Shown: positions 10,550 through 23,814 of the stretch, piece after piece
Layout: the number at the start of each line of letters is the position of its first letter
How positions within the stretch are numbered: position 1 is the stretch's first letter
Assembly: GCA_025738555.1 (NCBI GenBank)
Contig: JAOVFP010000013.1
Span: 1,116,001 to 1,180,000, forward strand
Source of the DNA: Cyathus striatus
Lineage: Eukaryota; Basidiomycota; Agaricomycetes; Agaricales; Nidulariaceae
Direction: 5' to 3'
Length of the DNA: 64,000 bases
Translations under genes and position numbers: made by a program
The notes under the pieces: model-generated
The model's database searches: none
What the model saw: only the letters and a program-made list of their open reading frames with translations
What the model was told of the DNA's origin: nothing

Positions 10550-11663
10550 CTATGCAACTGCATATGAATCAGGTTTTGTAGCCTCCGCAAATGTATTTCT
10601 GCACCATGTTTTCCCTTGAATGACGCGGTACAAGATGAGCATTGGTGCAAGCGCCTGACCATAAATGTTAATATCGAACAGCACAACGCGAGATATCTTT
10701 ACGCACTTGAATCTGAGCGAGAATTTGATAAACTGCAAAGATACCTCCGTTGTCTCCAGCGTACATTATCAACGCCACCATGCAACTCTGTGCTACCAAC
10801 GTCATCGCTTGTGATTCCGTGAGCATAGCAGCGACGTTGGTGTACTCGCATCCAAAGTCGGTTCCTAACGCCTTTCGTACTCGGTATCGAAGTATAAATA
10901 AGCGGGCGATAATAAGTACTGTTAATATCATGTTTTGGGCCAGCGTTACGGATTCATAGTAAAGCATATGTTCGAAATTACTCTGATATTGTCTATTCAG
11001 AGCGAAGCAAAATAAAGATCCAGACACTGAAGTATCCATGTTACTTATAATGCAATATAATGACTGAACGACAGCGACGAACCTATTGACCCTACCTGTA
11101 AGAGAAATGACACCGAGGCTAGGAGCCATTTCCATCGGCCAACATCTTGGTATATGGTCAAACATCTCCATATCTTTCAAAGCACAAAATGTAAAACTGT
11201 AAGTTAGAAAGAAGCTATTTTACAATGGGAACTTAGTACTTACCAAAAGACCGTCGGCCATCCATGAAACTAATAGGAAGCACATATTAGCCCATATGGT
11301 AATACCATCACCCCCAGGTATTGCATTCGCAAGTTCCGTTTCATCGCCGATGAGACACACAGAAAAGAATTCAGGGGTAAGAACATCAACTGTTTTCAGC
11401 AGTGCCGATATAATGGATAATGTGCAGAGAACGAACGTAAGTGTCGCGTACAAAAGTTGAATCCATGTCGGACGCGTGAATACATCGACTTTTGGATGCT
11501 GCCGTCGCAGAAGCTGGACATATGCAACGAAGAGTACGAAATTTGCTCCATATATGATTCCTGAGAAGATATTACCATACACCCAGGGCTTTATTCGCAT
11601 GACGCTATAGTATTCTAGACAAGTTGAATTAATCGTGGGGCCGTCATCAGAATGCAGTTGCAT
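10550..11663 (-). CDS. Seven-transmembrane orphan protein (intact tandem copy)
   Basis: Exons 11244-11663, 11083-11173, 10707-11026 and 10550-10654 join across introns of 70, 56 and 52 bp to give 311 residues. Hydrophobic segments are seen at about residues 26-48 (FSGIIYGANFVLFVAYVQLL), 64-87, 117-143, 149-175, 194-222, 244-275 and 277-292 (ALAPMLILYRVIQG). The DGLLIWRC stretch spans the first splice junction and the C-terminal YRVIQGKTW motif is retained. I know this architecture as an expanded family of unnamed membrane proteins in Agaricomycetes; no function is established from sequence. The first, short hydrophilic end points outwards if seven helices are correct. The neighbouring copy at 7.7-10 kb is a pseudogene, so this is the only working member here. 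Confidence 0.75.
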
Positions 11664-12565
11664 CGTTTTCGTGGTTGCTTAGGGTGGGAGGCGCAAGCGA
11701 GTCAAACTATACAGCAAGTTTTTCTCGTTTAAGTACTAATGCATTATAAATGAAGCGCTAGTTAGCCTGTTAAGACCACCATCATTGAGTAGACATCAAC
11801 ATCGATGTCATTGCCCGCCAAGGCTGTACAGCCGTTCCATTAGTTAAAAGCTTCTAAATGTGTTACTTTTTGAAAGAAACGTTCGACACTAATAGTTCGA
11901 TCTTTAAACGACATACGAATGGTTTCTCGGGTGCACAGAATTATGGAACTATTTGACTGTGGAGAATATAGGTAGTTCATCACTATCTATTATTAAGTTA
12001 TAGATGGGTCGGGGTAATACGTTGAACTGTCAACGTTAATATTGATTAATGGTTCAACACGTTCTTGTAACTTCCTTCCCCGAGTATGATCTAGTATCAA
12101 ATTACTTTGCCACTAACCAAACATACTCCTTCCTGCACCAGTGTTTGCAAATAACAGATACAAACTTGATGATAATACTAGGTATGTATATGTCGACTAA
12201 AAAGGTAATTTTACATTTGCTTAAACTCTCTCATTGGTCCGGTGAGCGTGCCAATTGAAATATTTGGCAGTTAGAAGTCATTTTCAACGATCTTTCGAAC
12301 CCGCTGCACAATTATCGCAAACTTCACAAGTAAACCAGAAATGATGCTGGTTCCAAATAAAGTTACAAGACGATGAAAGGAGAGCATGCTAAATTGTAAA
12401 CACCATACTCATGATTGGAGTTTAGAGTAAAAAAATTGGACTAGAATAAAATTTATAAGAATCCTATGCAAGTCCTATGTAAGTCCTAGGGCAATTCTTA
12501 TAACCTCATCGTTTTATTCTGTCTTGCCATGGACCCACTGATTACTCCGAATAAAAACACAAATT
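11664..12565. other. Upstream region of the seven-TM gene; imperfect palindrome
   Basis: The part near 11.7-11.9 kb matches the flank of the dead paralogue (around 10.0-10.25 kb), marking the length of the duplicated unit. At about 12440-12525 an imperfect palindrome is seen: AGAATAAAA at the left returns as TTTTATTCT at the right, with ATAAGAAT/ATTCTTAT inside. I see no gene; a 39-codon minus frame at about 12270-12390 has amphipathic character but no recognised match. Confidence 0.4.
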
Positions 12566-12567
12566 AT

Positions 12568-12812
12568 GTAGTCTTACTAAGTATACAGGTATTTAGAAAA
12601 AAAGCTAATCAAATTTCAATAGACAAAACTTCATGAGTGTCCAAAGGAGTTCAATGGTAATCAATGGCAATACTTATAAGCATTGTCAATTATATTGGGA
12701 ACGTCAGCTATTCCGTCAAGTCATGTGCCCGCTGTACGAAACTGTTTACTATGCCACTACACCATACGTTAACGACCATTGACTCACTACATCACAAGTA
12801 CCAATTCTGTAA
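12568..12812. repeat. Copy of repeat module M1
   Basis: This stretch begins GTAGTCTTACTAAGTA, contains AATCAATGGCAATACTTATAAGCATTG and ends near CACTACATCACAAGTACC. The same order of blocks is found at 41.65-42.0, 43.9-44.3 and 52.5-52.9 kb, so it is one part of the M1-M2-M3 repeat family that dominates 39.8-55.6 kb. Confidence 0.8.
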
Positions 12813-13434
12813 GGGTGAGGATCACCTTGAGGTTTAAACAAAGAATAAGTATGCGAGTTGTCGAACGTCCGTTCGACTGAGGAGTCCTAGGATGTTCGAA
12901 GGTGTGATTAGTAATGAGATGATGATGATGAGAACGCAATAGATGAGAAAACTTCGAAATGACGTTTAAACGAGAAGACTTGATGAAATTCCGACAGCGA
13001 GACGGTAGAACACGAGACGAGAGCACTATTAATAACCTGAAGACGAAAACTGAGACTCAAAACAGGACTCTCAGAGGGAAAAAATTAACTGAGTTGGGTG
13101 GAAGTAAGAATAAAGAAGTTACTTAACAGGGAATGATCGACGAGACGGAGATTAAATGTGTTTTTAATCGTAGATTACTGGGAGGAAATGTTAAGGCTTG
13201 ATATATAAGACATAGCGATGAATGGGAAGGAAAAATTGTAGAATAAAACTTGGGGAAGGGGGACTTGGAGCGATGACACGGCTGTTGGTAAGACAAATTG
13301 TGGTATTCAGTGGCTCTTAGTAGCCCACAATACCGACGGTTTTGAGTTCCTGATGCATAATTGCGGCATTGAGGCGATGTGGAGGTGTCGGCGTTGGAGG
13401 GAACCGGCGGGAGAGGGTGAGTGAGAGGGGAAGA

Positions 13435-14789
13435 AGGACCCTTGATAATCCCACCAAAGGTTTGATACCAAAATCGCTATTTTGGGGGGGTTATAGGGGG
13501 AAAAAATCATCTAAAATTTCCCCAATTCCAGGGGGATAGCGTATCTAAGCTAATAATACTAACATTCATAGGGGGACGTAGTATCAAACCTCAAAAAAGA
13601 GGTCTATTATATTATATTATAAGTTGTCCACAGTATTAACATTTGTGTGCCTCTGGTGTGTCATAAGAAGATTAGTTTTCTCTGAGATCCCTATATATGT
13701 TTGAGTGAAAAAGTGCTGTGCATCTCCATAATAGAATTGTTTTGAGGAACCTCCTGGATTGAACTAGCTGAAATTTCACAGAGAAAGGCAGCACCTGGAA
13801 TATGAACAAATTGTGGTAAACCCAGCTGACCAGCAGGGCCAAATACTCCATGAAAATGGTGATAACCAGGTCGCAATTGTCACCAAACTTGCATTCCAAT
13901 GTAGGAAATAGCACCAATATTGTTGGATGAGGAAATCCAGTTGTGCTTCCCTCCTTTTCCAGCTCCTCTCTCATACATTGTAAAAACTGTGCCATGATTT
14001 AATTATTGCAATGGCTTGATGAGCAGTACGTCAAAGAAGCTCATCAGATACAAAGTCTGGAACATTTCAATAGACTTTTCCAGAGCCAATTCACTCTGTG
14101 GGATCTTGACCAGCAGAGTGATATAATGACATTGTTTAAGTCTGTCTTATAAAATATGTCAGGATACGTCGGAATTGAGAGTGACAAAATGTGAGGAATA
14201 GATCTAGCAGCATATACTATGAGGTGCAGAGCAATGATATTTTCAAATTTTTCGATTTATTGTTACAATTTATATGCAAAGCAAGTATACTAGAGAAGGA
14301 TAATACCTTGGCCACATGTTGATGCTGTGAGTGTTTGAAGTCATTTGCTTAGAGAAAAAGCAGGGAAGAACTGGAACAATATGCTATGGCTGTTGGTGCA
14401 TTGTCAGGAGCCTGGTTTGAGGTAGTAGTAATGAGCGAAAAAACCTTACAGTTGTCTATGTTGATTCTAGGCTAATAGAGGCTGATACAGCGCTCAGTGT
14501 CAAGTGCCAACAAGTCAGGAAAATCAGGGATGTCGATGAGGAAAAGAAACAGTTAAGGTATGCGTTGGTTGATGGAAAAAATTACAGATGTGGCTGTGCT
14601 AACAGGTGGATAGGTATCTGACCTTGCCATGGGGCCGGCGCCATAGGGGAATGGCAGAACCTGACATTGTGAGAATTTGGCTGCCTGCAACAGGGGGACA
14701 CCAGCCAAAGAGTATCCGACATTTGACAATTAATTAGAGCAGCATAGGGGGACCCATATCAAACCTTTGGCTGGATTATCAAGGGTCCT
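13435..14789. mobile_element. hAT-like non-autonomous TIR element (TSD GGGGAAGA)
   Basis: The left end AGGACCCTTGATAATCC is exactly inverted at the right end (finishing at 14789), and the following CCAAAGGTTTGATA block is also shared, giving about 33 bp of terminal inverted repeat. The target site GGGGAAGA is present at 13427-13434 and 14790-14797 without a mismatch. TATCAAACC/GGTTTGATA motifs recur just inside the ends. The interior has a minus-strand open frame at 13672-13995 and an overlapping one reading GVFGPAGQLGLPQFVHIPG, which looks like a captured or decayed coding fragment that I cannot place. No transposase is visible, so it would need one supplied in trans. Confidence 0.8.
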
Positions 14790-14967
14790 GGGGAAGATCA
14801 AACGCAAACAATATGTTGATGCATGCACGGCCAGATATGAAGGCATTATTGATTATCTTTTGAGATGATAATCACGTGACCTAGACATTTGGAGCTCTAA
14901 AAATTTGACAACCAGAAGGCATAGTATATAAAATTAAAAAAGACTTTGAAAGAGATAGGAAAATGGA

Positions 14968-16440
14968 ATCCAGATTTCCAATGATAATTAAGTTATTCTG
15001 ATCAGCTATCGGTCCCACTGGACAAAATTGACCTCTATGACATGAGTACAGAGAACTTACATAAGTACTATGTTCTAAAAAGTTGACATCAACCCACCAG
15101 TGTACTAACTTGGTACTAACTAAGGTCTAATGGTAAAACATCAAAGTGCTAGTATCTGCATCTTAAAATAGGAAAAATATTCAAGATCATGTTCTTGTCA
15201 GAGAGACTGAGGCAGTTGTGAATGTTTAAATCACAAACGATACCGCTCACAATGCAATTGACCCACAAGACCCAATATCCAAAACACAATTCTAACCTTA
15301 CCACAACCAAAATCAAATTGTGTGCATGTGAACATTTAAATCACAAACAATACTGCTCACAATGCAATTGACCCACAAGACCCAATATCCAAAACACAAT
15401 TCTAACCTTACCACAACCAAAATCAAATTGTGAATAGACTGTGCATTGCAGAGTAATAACAAATATGAAAAGAGTATAAATGAAGTATTATAACAGTACA
15501 GGGCAGGTGTAGAGTGCAAGGTACAGCTGTGAAAGGAATGACAAAATAGGTCTAGGATCTTGTATCAACAAAAGAAAGGAAACTTCAAACAATGAAATAA
15601 AGGAGGGAAGAGGAAAAGGAAGAAAAAAAAAACTGGATATACTAGGACTTTTAAATACCAATATGGAAGAACACGTGTTTCATGTTGACTTATGAACTAC
15701 CTGAAACAAGATAGTGAAATAGTGTATCCACCTCCTTACACAGCACACAAAACATACACCCTCCCTCTCATAACCCTCTCCATGCCCCTCTCTTCCCCTC
15801 AACCTACACCAGCCAATGACATCTAATACCCCTTGAGCTCATCCTCCCTCCTAGCAAGCATCAACACACCTATCCCACTCCTTCTCCTTGAGTGACTATA
15901 GTGTGTATAAAATCAATACCATAAGTGTAATGAAAATTAATCTTGAAGATATACATAAATGAGTTGACATACTTTGGCCCGCAGTAACAAAAATGTTAAA
16001 GTCCTGGACTTCTACCTTCGTCTTATATTGATAAAAAAGGAATTGAGTGGGCTTACAAAATGAAATCCTGAGGCTATCAGTGAAACTGCATACTACAATT
16101 CTGTTGAGCCACAGGACTTGCTATACAAAACTAAGCTGTACACTTGATCACAACCAAAAGTGATTTTTGTATCAATTAAAGGAAAAAGCCAATGCAATTT
16201 ATACACCATGAGAGCCTGAAGCAATTCCCAATTGCAATATGTATAAGTATTGTTTTGGGAACATCAGTAATTCTGTTGAGCCATGGACCCACAATACAAA
16301 ACTGCTTACCATGAGTATTGATTCAACCAGAAGGAATTGTACCCAGCAATGCTACAAAAAAAAACAAAAAAGCTAGATTCTGATATAAGGCTGGAGTAAG
16401 GACAGATTGCCAATGTCTGATCAGCCATTAGACCTGTTGT
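14968..16440. repeat. CpG-poor copy of the M1-M2-M3 repeat block
   Basis: In order this holds the second half of M1 (to about 15.2 kb), M2 from GACTGAGGCAGTTGTG to the last codons of the 555-codon gene (about 15.83-15.90 kb, read on minus), an M3 relative (to about 16.2 kb) and another M1 relative. Within it a segment of about 111 bp is duplicated in tandem (15222-15435, sharing TTAAATCACAAAC and AATTGACCCACAAGACCC). The order equals that of the array 25-40 kb downstream, but CpG sites are largely replaced by TpG or CpA. Confidence 0.75.
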
Positions 16441-19400
16441 AGCTTATCTTCACTACTTGAGAAGACAGTCAACTATGTCTCACTGTAAGGCCTGTCAGTG
16501 GCCTATGCATGAAATCACCTAGTATACATAGCCCACATCAGAACTACAACAATAATACAACTAAAATATGTACCAGACCATTATGTGCAAATGCTGAACA
16601 AGGCAGATTGAAGATGGAGAACAACATAGCCAAAGAATACAAAGTTATTCCACCAAAGTTGACATGTTCCAAAACCAATGAATAAGTCACATGCTGGACC
16701 AACCAACACCTTCAGAACCAAACAACTCCGAAATCAAACATCCTGATTTGGCTCAGATGACACTCATGGAATCGGGCACAGCAGTTGACAATGGCAGAGA
16801 GGTGACGACTCAGCATGTGTTGCCACACACATTTCCATAAAGCTATGTTTCTCTTTATTGCAGTTTACAATCTAAATTTTATATGACTCACTTAGGTATT
16901 TACATATATATACCCCTTTGTAGCTAGTCAATTCTTCTTCAGTGAAATACACCCCATCATATCTATTTCTATTCTCATCCAGTCATGTTAAGGGTTAGTG
17001 GCTCTAGAATTGAGCAGCCCTTAATCAGTTTATCACTCAAGCTATCTGTATTCACTCTGGTCATTAACATCTCACTTTCTATTGTAACTTAACTCAAGTC
17101 TTTAAAGCTACAATTGCTCATCTACTCTATCAAACTCACTCACAAATCAAATTGTCAAAGCACAATGGTTGACAGATGCAACCATGCTCACAAACATACT
17201 CAAGTCTACACATTGACACATACTCTCACCTTACATCACTGACATATGTGGGTTTGGTGATGCTATCTTTCTTTCTTTCTCACTCACTTACAAGTTACCA
17301 ATAGGCCTTCAAGCAATTTACTTCTCCTGCTCAGCCTCATACACTGGAGTATAGCTCTGTGTTATATCCATGTCTGGATACATTGTGCCAACATTACTGA
17401 AGGTTCCCATGTGACCTTCCAACATACCTGGTCCATTCCTGGAACATACCTGCTATGGGTTTATACTTTCTGATGTTCCCACCCAGGTTCATACCTGGAA
17501 CCTGTCGGGTTTTCTATTGGGTATCTCAGATATGTACTTTCTCTTATGACAGCCTCACTGCATCATTGTAGTATTACTCCTCTCTTTAATTCTCGCTTAT
17601 ATGTTTCATTATGGTCAATGTAGTTTAGTTCTTTATTCTTCATTCTAAATGCATCATTTGTGCCCCTACTCCACTTTGCCCAGACTTCATCTCTTACTTA
17701 CTCCTTTGACTTCTCCTTAGTATTATGCTTCCACATTTGTACCTACTGCTTCCTAGTACATATATATAGTCTTCCAGATGTACTAGTAGTCTTTAGTATT
17801 CATATCAACTCTGTACACTTCTTCCTACTCTTAAGTCTGAAACCTGCTCCAGGGTTTCCTTCAGGTTTCTTTCCTGCTGCCTAGTGTAGTGGTGAAGCCT
17901 CTTCTTATACTCTGGAATGTTTCCTTTCATTGAATATTGTCTGTTGTGAAATATGAACCATTCCCTGAAGATATCCAGGTGGCACAGCACATATGCTGAA
18001 GCCACAGTTCATTCCCACACTCCTGCTCTACATTTCCACACCTGTACTCACTTCAGGTTTCCATTATAGTTCTTCTGTGCCTTCCAGGTGTCTCTGCATC
18101 TGTTTCCTAGTAGGAAGGAATCAATATGTAACACTCTGAGATGCTTGACTACTGTATTGCTCTCAGCTCAAGTTGCTGCAGAGAGCTGGGAGAAACTGAA
18201 ATTACCTCATCCCTCCATTACCTGTCGGTTCTTGATGTGTACATGCCATCCTCCAAAGCAGCAAGAGCAGAGGGCCACACCCAGGCTTGGTTTGCTGTGG
18301 CTAATGATGGACCTTGCTATCAAACACTATCAAGTATGTCTTCCTGCTGCCTTCTTTTTAAATCTATGACAGCTATCTTCTTCCTCCCCACCCTCAAGCC
18401 TCTATGCTTTCTTCATAACCAACAAAACTATTGGCAACATCTTGCCTCTGGAGTCTGCTCTGCCTTTGCCCCCAGTATGTCAGATATAGACATCTTCACA
18501 AGCAAGTGTAAAACCTAGAGGCTTAATCAAGAGTGTTATACAGCTGTCAAAGTCACCATGCAGGAGTGGATGGCAAAGTTGTAAACTGATGCACTGGGGA
18601 GGGTCTGCAAGGTGGAGGATAACTAGAAAGGGTGTGAACACAGGAGCAGTGTTGTTGAGCAGCATGGTTACTATGTTACTTCAGGTCAGCTTTCTTCCAT
18701 TCTTTTCTGTGATGTATTGATGAAGCAGAACTGGTATACTCATTTGCATCTGCTAACTCAATACCAATGTTCTCCATATCCTTTAGTCCCAAGCTGCCTC
18801 TGACCCTCTCCCTTCAACTTTGTCACCTTGGTTCATGCAAGCATCATGGTAGGGCTGCACAAGGAGCAGCTTGGCTCTGCACTTTGAGCCAATGGCATGT
18901 TAGAACAAAACACTCAAGGGTGACTTCATGGGATAGATGCTGTGGTTTGGAGTGTAAAATTGTTCCTACAACTTCTACTGGTATCTAGGTGGCTTGATGC
19001 AACTTGGAGGAGGTTTACCTGCTATGTGGTGTTACCATGAGAGCTGTTACACTGGGCTCCCCAAATCACTTTGATATGCAGGTGTAGAATACTAGCCCAC
19101 AAACCCACATGAAACCTTTCAGGCTCATAACTCTGCACTACTTTTCTGATTTAGTCTCAATGACATCCTACTTTTGTCTGTCTTCACTCTGTTGTCTGTC
19201 CACAACTGGTCCTTCCTTATGTCTCTTGTTTAATTTGCTACAATTGTAGCTTTGCAACCTATCACTTCTTTGTGAGTTCAGCTCTTCAAACATCTGTGTA
19301 GGCTAACACCATGATCCTTCAAACCTCAAGTTGCTGACTGGCATTTGAGGTTATGATGTGTTATGTATGGAAAGAGATCATCATATATGTTGGGTGTTGG

Positions 19401-20350
19401 GGAATGGGAAGGTCTTTCTCTGGTTTACACATCAATGGTTTATCTAACCCATGTCCCCAATGCTCATTCCCACTTGATGATGTTCCCATGATGTTTGCAT
19501 GATCCCTCACTTCACCTATGCTTCCATTCTCCAGTTGTTCTTTAACTTAGTCTTGAGGGCTGAGTCTGATATGCCCATACACATGATAAAGCTGTGACCT
19601 GCTGTGGTAAAGAAGGATGTAATTCAGTACTAGAGGAGTATGCTGTGCAAATATCTTGTTGTACAGTACTGGATAATTTCAACCAAGTGTTCAGACCCTT
19701 TTAGGTGTGATGGTCCAAACCTCTGTTTGCAGCCCTATAGAATGTGTGACACCTGAAGTGAACTGTTCACAGCCTAAGCCATTGGGTGAGCAAATTTTAA
19801 TCTGGAATATATTTGAATGGCTTTCAACTGTAATTATTATACTCATTACACACTTCAGGAGGTATATATTGGTATCAACACTGTTTTAAATATTACTACT
19901 CATTTTATTTTATTTTTAACAAAATCTGTTCTGTTCATAGCCCTGTGTGATGTTTAACTGAACAGTTGGTTGAAATTATCCAGTATTTCTATCTGGAAGT
20001 CTCATGTTGAACCTGGATATGCTGATCTGTGGCCACTGACTGGTGAATTATATCCACTGGGTGTTCTTGATGTTATCTGGAGCTAGGCAACTATATTGTT
20101 GACTATATCTATACATTTGAATATAGCTTCATCAATATAGGCTCTGGTGCTCCTCTCAGACTGTCTTCCTCAAAGAAACAACTGATTGCTACAAAGAGCA
20201 CCCCCAAACATGTGAGGTTTGCATAAGGTGCATGTGGCATATGTAGTGCAGATGCTACTTGCACTGAGGTGTGCCAAAGTATCAGTAGATGATTTTTGGC
20301 ACTGGGCTGAAGAATGCATACATTCTGATGCTATCATTTGAGTTGTGGCT
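16441..20350. other. CpG-depleted repeat-derived sequence without a recognised gene
   Basis: Almost no CG dinucleotide occurs in nearly 4 kb. Short open frames on both strands (for example plus 18141-18518) have interrupted, low-quality coding character, consistent with decayed mobile elements. A short run of diverged ACCTGG-containing repeats lies at about 17.4-17.52 kb. I find no paired LTRs or inverted ends that define an element. Confidence 0.5.
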
Positions 20351-20351
20351 A

Positions 20352-20440
20352 TCATATTGATTGATTGCTGTTGGTGACCTGTGGGGGTGCACAATGTTTC
20401 ATCACTGAGAGGGTGATTGATTTCAATTTGAGCCTGGTGC
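20352..20440 (+). repeat. Decayed left arm of the fold-back family
   Basis: TTGATTGATTGCTGTTGGTG is followed by a GGGGGTGCACAATG block that matches the outer 85 bp of the element at 19-774, with each CpG changed to TpG or CpA. The next part of the same arm reappears in the same orientation at 23815-23990 (TCAATAAAAATCAAATTAATAAG, then GGTCCCCAATGATG). An insertion of about 3.4 kb (20.44-23.81 kb) has probably split this copy. Confidence 0.6.
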
Positions 20441-21269
20441 AATCAATTAATTGCTGTGTATTAGTTTTGAAATCAAATTACCTTGCTTGCCAAGGTACTC
20501 TCTCAGGTGAAAATAGGTTGCACTTTTGGTCATTCATGTGCCTTCTCTCACAGTCACATATGTGCCTCTGATGGTGCTACTGCAAGAATACAAGTAAACT
20601 ATGAGACTAGAAGTAATATATACTGTAGTAATACTTTAGTCTGAGCAATTGTATTTGTAACTTAACAATAGTCTTATAAATTCAAGGTGTTAATGGTTCA
20701 AAGATAAAATGATATTCAAATAGTAGATTATGGCTATGTGAACATTGTTACTTTAATGTTGTAATTGCTATACATACTTATCTATCTCGAAAATACATCT
20801 TAAATCAATTGTCTGTGTCTGTCTGTGTTACCCTGTCTGTGGGGAATGGAAATACTGCTGTCATGCAGTACTTGCTTTCACCTCTTCCTACACTGAGACT
20901 TATATATGATAACTGTGTGACATGATCAAACTATAAAGTATGTATCTTATCTATTTTTGATAAACTACATATGCATTTATTGGACAATACCACAACCCAA
21001 CCTGTGCCTGTCTTATCCAGCAACCTGTGATGTCAGGCATGATTTTTGATTATATATAATGCATGCAAATGCACTGTATACCACAATTAAAGAAATTGCA
21101 CTGTCATGTCACATGACTGAATACTTCACACCATCACATGATACAATACACTACTAATCAAATATACCCAATACCTTACATGAACAAATAACTTTAAATC
21201 ACCATTAAACATCATACACATATCAATAATTAATCACTTGCACAAACAATGCACTAACAAAGGATAATA

Positions 21270-21545
21270 TGACACTCTTTCATTGTGTTATTCATCCATT
21301 GTATGAAGACAATAAGAGACTATTTATATACAACTCCATTGTTTTCAATCCTATTGTTCATAATAAATGAACTGCATTGTACTATTCACCTATTGTAGAA
21401 GACAATGAGAAAACTATTTATATATCACTCCATTGTTTTCAATCCTATTGTTCATAACTAATGAACTACATTGTGCTATTCACCCATTGTTTGAGGACAA
21501 TGCAAAACTATTTATATATGACACTATTGTTCACTGCTCCATTGT
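21270..21545. repeat. Tandem repeat, 94-bp unit, about three copies
   Basis: CTATTTATATA occurs at 21320, 21414 and 21508, and CAATCCTATTGTTCATAA at 21346 and 21440, giving an exact 94-bp period. Each unit holds several ATTGTT/AACAAT motifs, which continue in both orientations to 21640. Confidence 0.8.
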
Positions 21546-21769
21546 TATAAAAATAGATTCCTATTGTTCTTGCTCAGAACAATGTAGCTCTTTATTTAGA
21601 ACAATGTCATTGTTCTAACATAAGCTATTGTTCTCTGCTTACTAACCCTCAAATACCATTGTCCTGTACAGCTTCAGATCTAAAATCTACACTTGCACAC
21701 TACTCATTTTGGAGAACAATGTAGGATGGTAGAGTGGGAATTGGATTACTAAGCAGGTTGGGGAAAAGG

Positions 21770-21778
21770 TATATAAGG
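21770..21778 (+). promoter_or_regulatory. TATA-like box, candidate retroelement promoter
   Basis: TATATAAGG is followed by a pyrimidine-rich start region and a long leader-like tract of CAGT repeats. No coding sequence can be tied to it. Confidence 0.25.
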
Positions 21779-22904
21779 AGGGCAGTTTGGCAGTAGATAG
21801 ATAGCTACTCACCCCCCAGTAGTCTCACCCATTTGTCATTAGTCATCAGTTATTAGTACAGTTTTATTAGCACAGTCAGTCCAGTCAGAAATAGTATCAG
21901 TATCAGCAACAGTAAACAGATCAGTAACAGTCACAGTATTAGTCAGAAGTCACAGTCACAGTCAGAGTAACAGTAACAGAATAAGAAGCAGATCATAGGT
22001 CAAGTTCTAAGCAAGTTGAACATTGATCTATACAACATACACATTATAAATAGCATTAGGTCTATAGTGTGTACTATACCCCTTTCATTATACTTGACAT
22101 TGTATACAGCCTTTGCTGTACAATATCCTTCACACTCAGTTTCATACAAATCATACAGCTCTTGCTGTACAAGATCATCCACCAAATTCCCAAGAATATC
22201 CTCGCTAAATATTTTCTGACACTCAGGTGTTGTAACATGAACAAAGTTGATTCCTGTTAGCACCTTAGATTATCTTAATCTTAAATGACAGCAACAGGCT
22301 GTGACTCCAGTACACATAGATACCAGGTCCCCACTGATGCATTCCATGCACAATACTACACGAGGTGCATATGACTATTCCCAGAGAGCTGCACCAAGTG
22401 CTTGGTTCCTGTGCTTTATGACATGTGTTATCTCCATGCACACATGTGCCCATTCATCAATCCTAGCTAATATTGTCCCAATTGATTTCTCTATCTATAG
22501 ATGCTCACTAATCAGTGCAGTATCACTACCTTGCAATTGTCACTAGTTCTAACTTCACATCAGTGTCTGTCTTTCACTGTTTTACAAGAGATGTTGGTCT
22601 TTATTTATCCAAAGGAAATCCTTCCAGTACCAGTATTACTTGTCCTTAGTCAGTTATAATTTGTATCCTCTTCTGATCTTTTATAATATTGTATTGATGC
22701 TTTATTCCCTTGATAAATATGTATTTACATATTTAGCTGGTGGCACAGGACTTAACCCCAGCTCTCAAGCCCAAGATCATTGAGGTACATGCTTATTCTG
22801 ACTGGATTTGTAATCCCTGACTGAACTGTTCTCTTATCGAATTAAAAGCCTCCATATCACCTCTCTTTCTCTTCCCTCACCCCCTGTCTCTTACTCTTGC
22901 TATT

Positions 22905-22926
22905 GCTCTCTCTCTCTCTCTCTCTT
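22905..22926. repeat. (CT)n microsatellite
   Basis: An uninterrupted CT run lies in a longer pyrimidine-rich stretch (about 22.86-22.95 kb). Confidence 0.85.
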
Positions 22927-23814
22927 CCATCCTCCTTTTCCCTCTTTTCTGTTGCCATAAACAGATGTTTCCTTTCAGACTTCTCATTTTTAACAATTGA
23001 CAGCAACCTGATTTCATTGGTTCAATCAGCCTTTCTTTCATGGTCCTCTTGTTGAGATATCTGTTTACTGTCTCCTTGTGGATTGGCCTGATAACATTGT
23101 GGATGGGAAGCTATTTGAAGAGTTGGGCAATATGTTGCAGTCCTGCTACTCCTTTCTGGGAATGTTGGTGGGGTCTCTGGCTCCTCTCCTGACCATCCCC
23201 TCACCTAATTGACATAATTGTTTTTGGAGCCTGCCTTTGCATTCTTCTTCCCTCTGTCTGCACCCCCTGTCAATGCAATTATTGGTGGGTATCACATACC
23301 TTGCTCCTCCTCTCTCTGTTGCCTTCTCCCATAAGTGCAAGAATTACTGAGGTCTGCAGCTTGCTCTCTGTCTGGCCTGTCCCCTAACACAACACAACTG
23401 TTGTGTTGCTGAGGTCTGCAGCTCCTCACTCTGACCCCCCCTCCCTCACCTCCTCTCTCCAGCCCATCCCCAGATCCTACCACCCTTACCCACTCTTAAG
23501 GCTTATTAACCTTAGTTGTTCCACCACTACTTTTATTATTTCTTATATCAGTTTTTTTTTCTTTCCTTTATTTTCATTGTTAGGATGTAAGCTCAGGTTC
23601 ACAGTAAGGTAAACAACTGAGGTGTGGATACTATGAAGAGAAGTGAAAAAGGTGAAAAAGTACCAAATAAGACAAAAGAAGAACAGAAGTAATTAATGTT
23701 GTCAGTATGTATTCTAAACCTCAACATAGTTGACCATTCAGAGTATAAGTACATAGCTAGAAATCAATGGTAATATAGCTGGGATCTATCAGCAGTGTGA
23801 AGTGCAAAATCATT

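Larger units (their letters stand above)
20441..23814. mobile_element. Probable decayed element inserted in the fold-back arm
   Basis: The stretch separates two parts of one fold-back arm and is strongly CpG-poor. It holds a 94-bp tandem repeat (21270-21545), a TATATAAGG box (21770), a CAGTCA-rich leader-like tract (21.86-21.99 kb) and a (CT)n run near 22.905-22.925 kb. The TATA box followed by a low-complexity leader resembles a retroelement promoter. I found no LTR pair or reverse transcriptase, so the class is unknown. Confidence 0.4.

Noticed and set aside
16441..20350. Reverse transcriptase or integrase remnants in the CpG-poor block
   Set aside because: I looked for YxDD-like and zinc-knuckle patterns in the visible frames and found none; open frames are too broken to classify.
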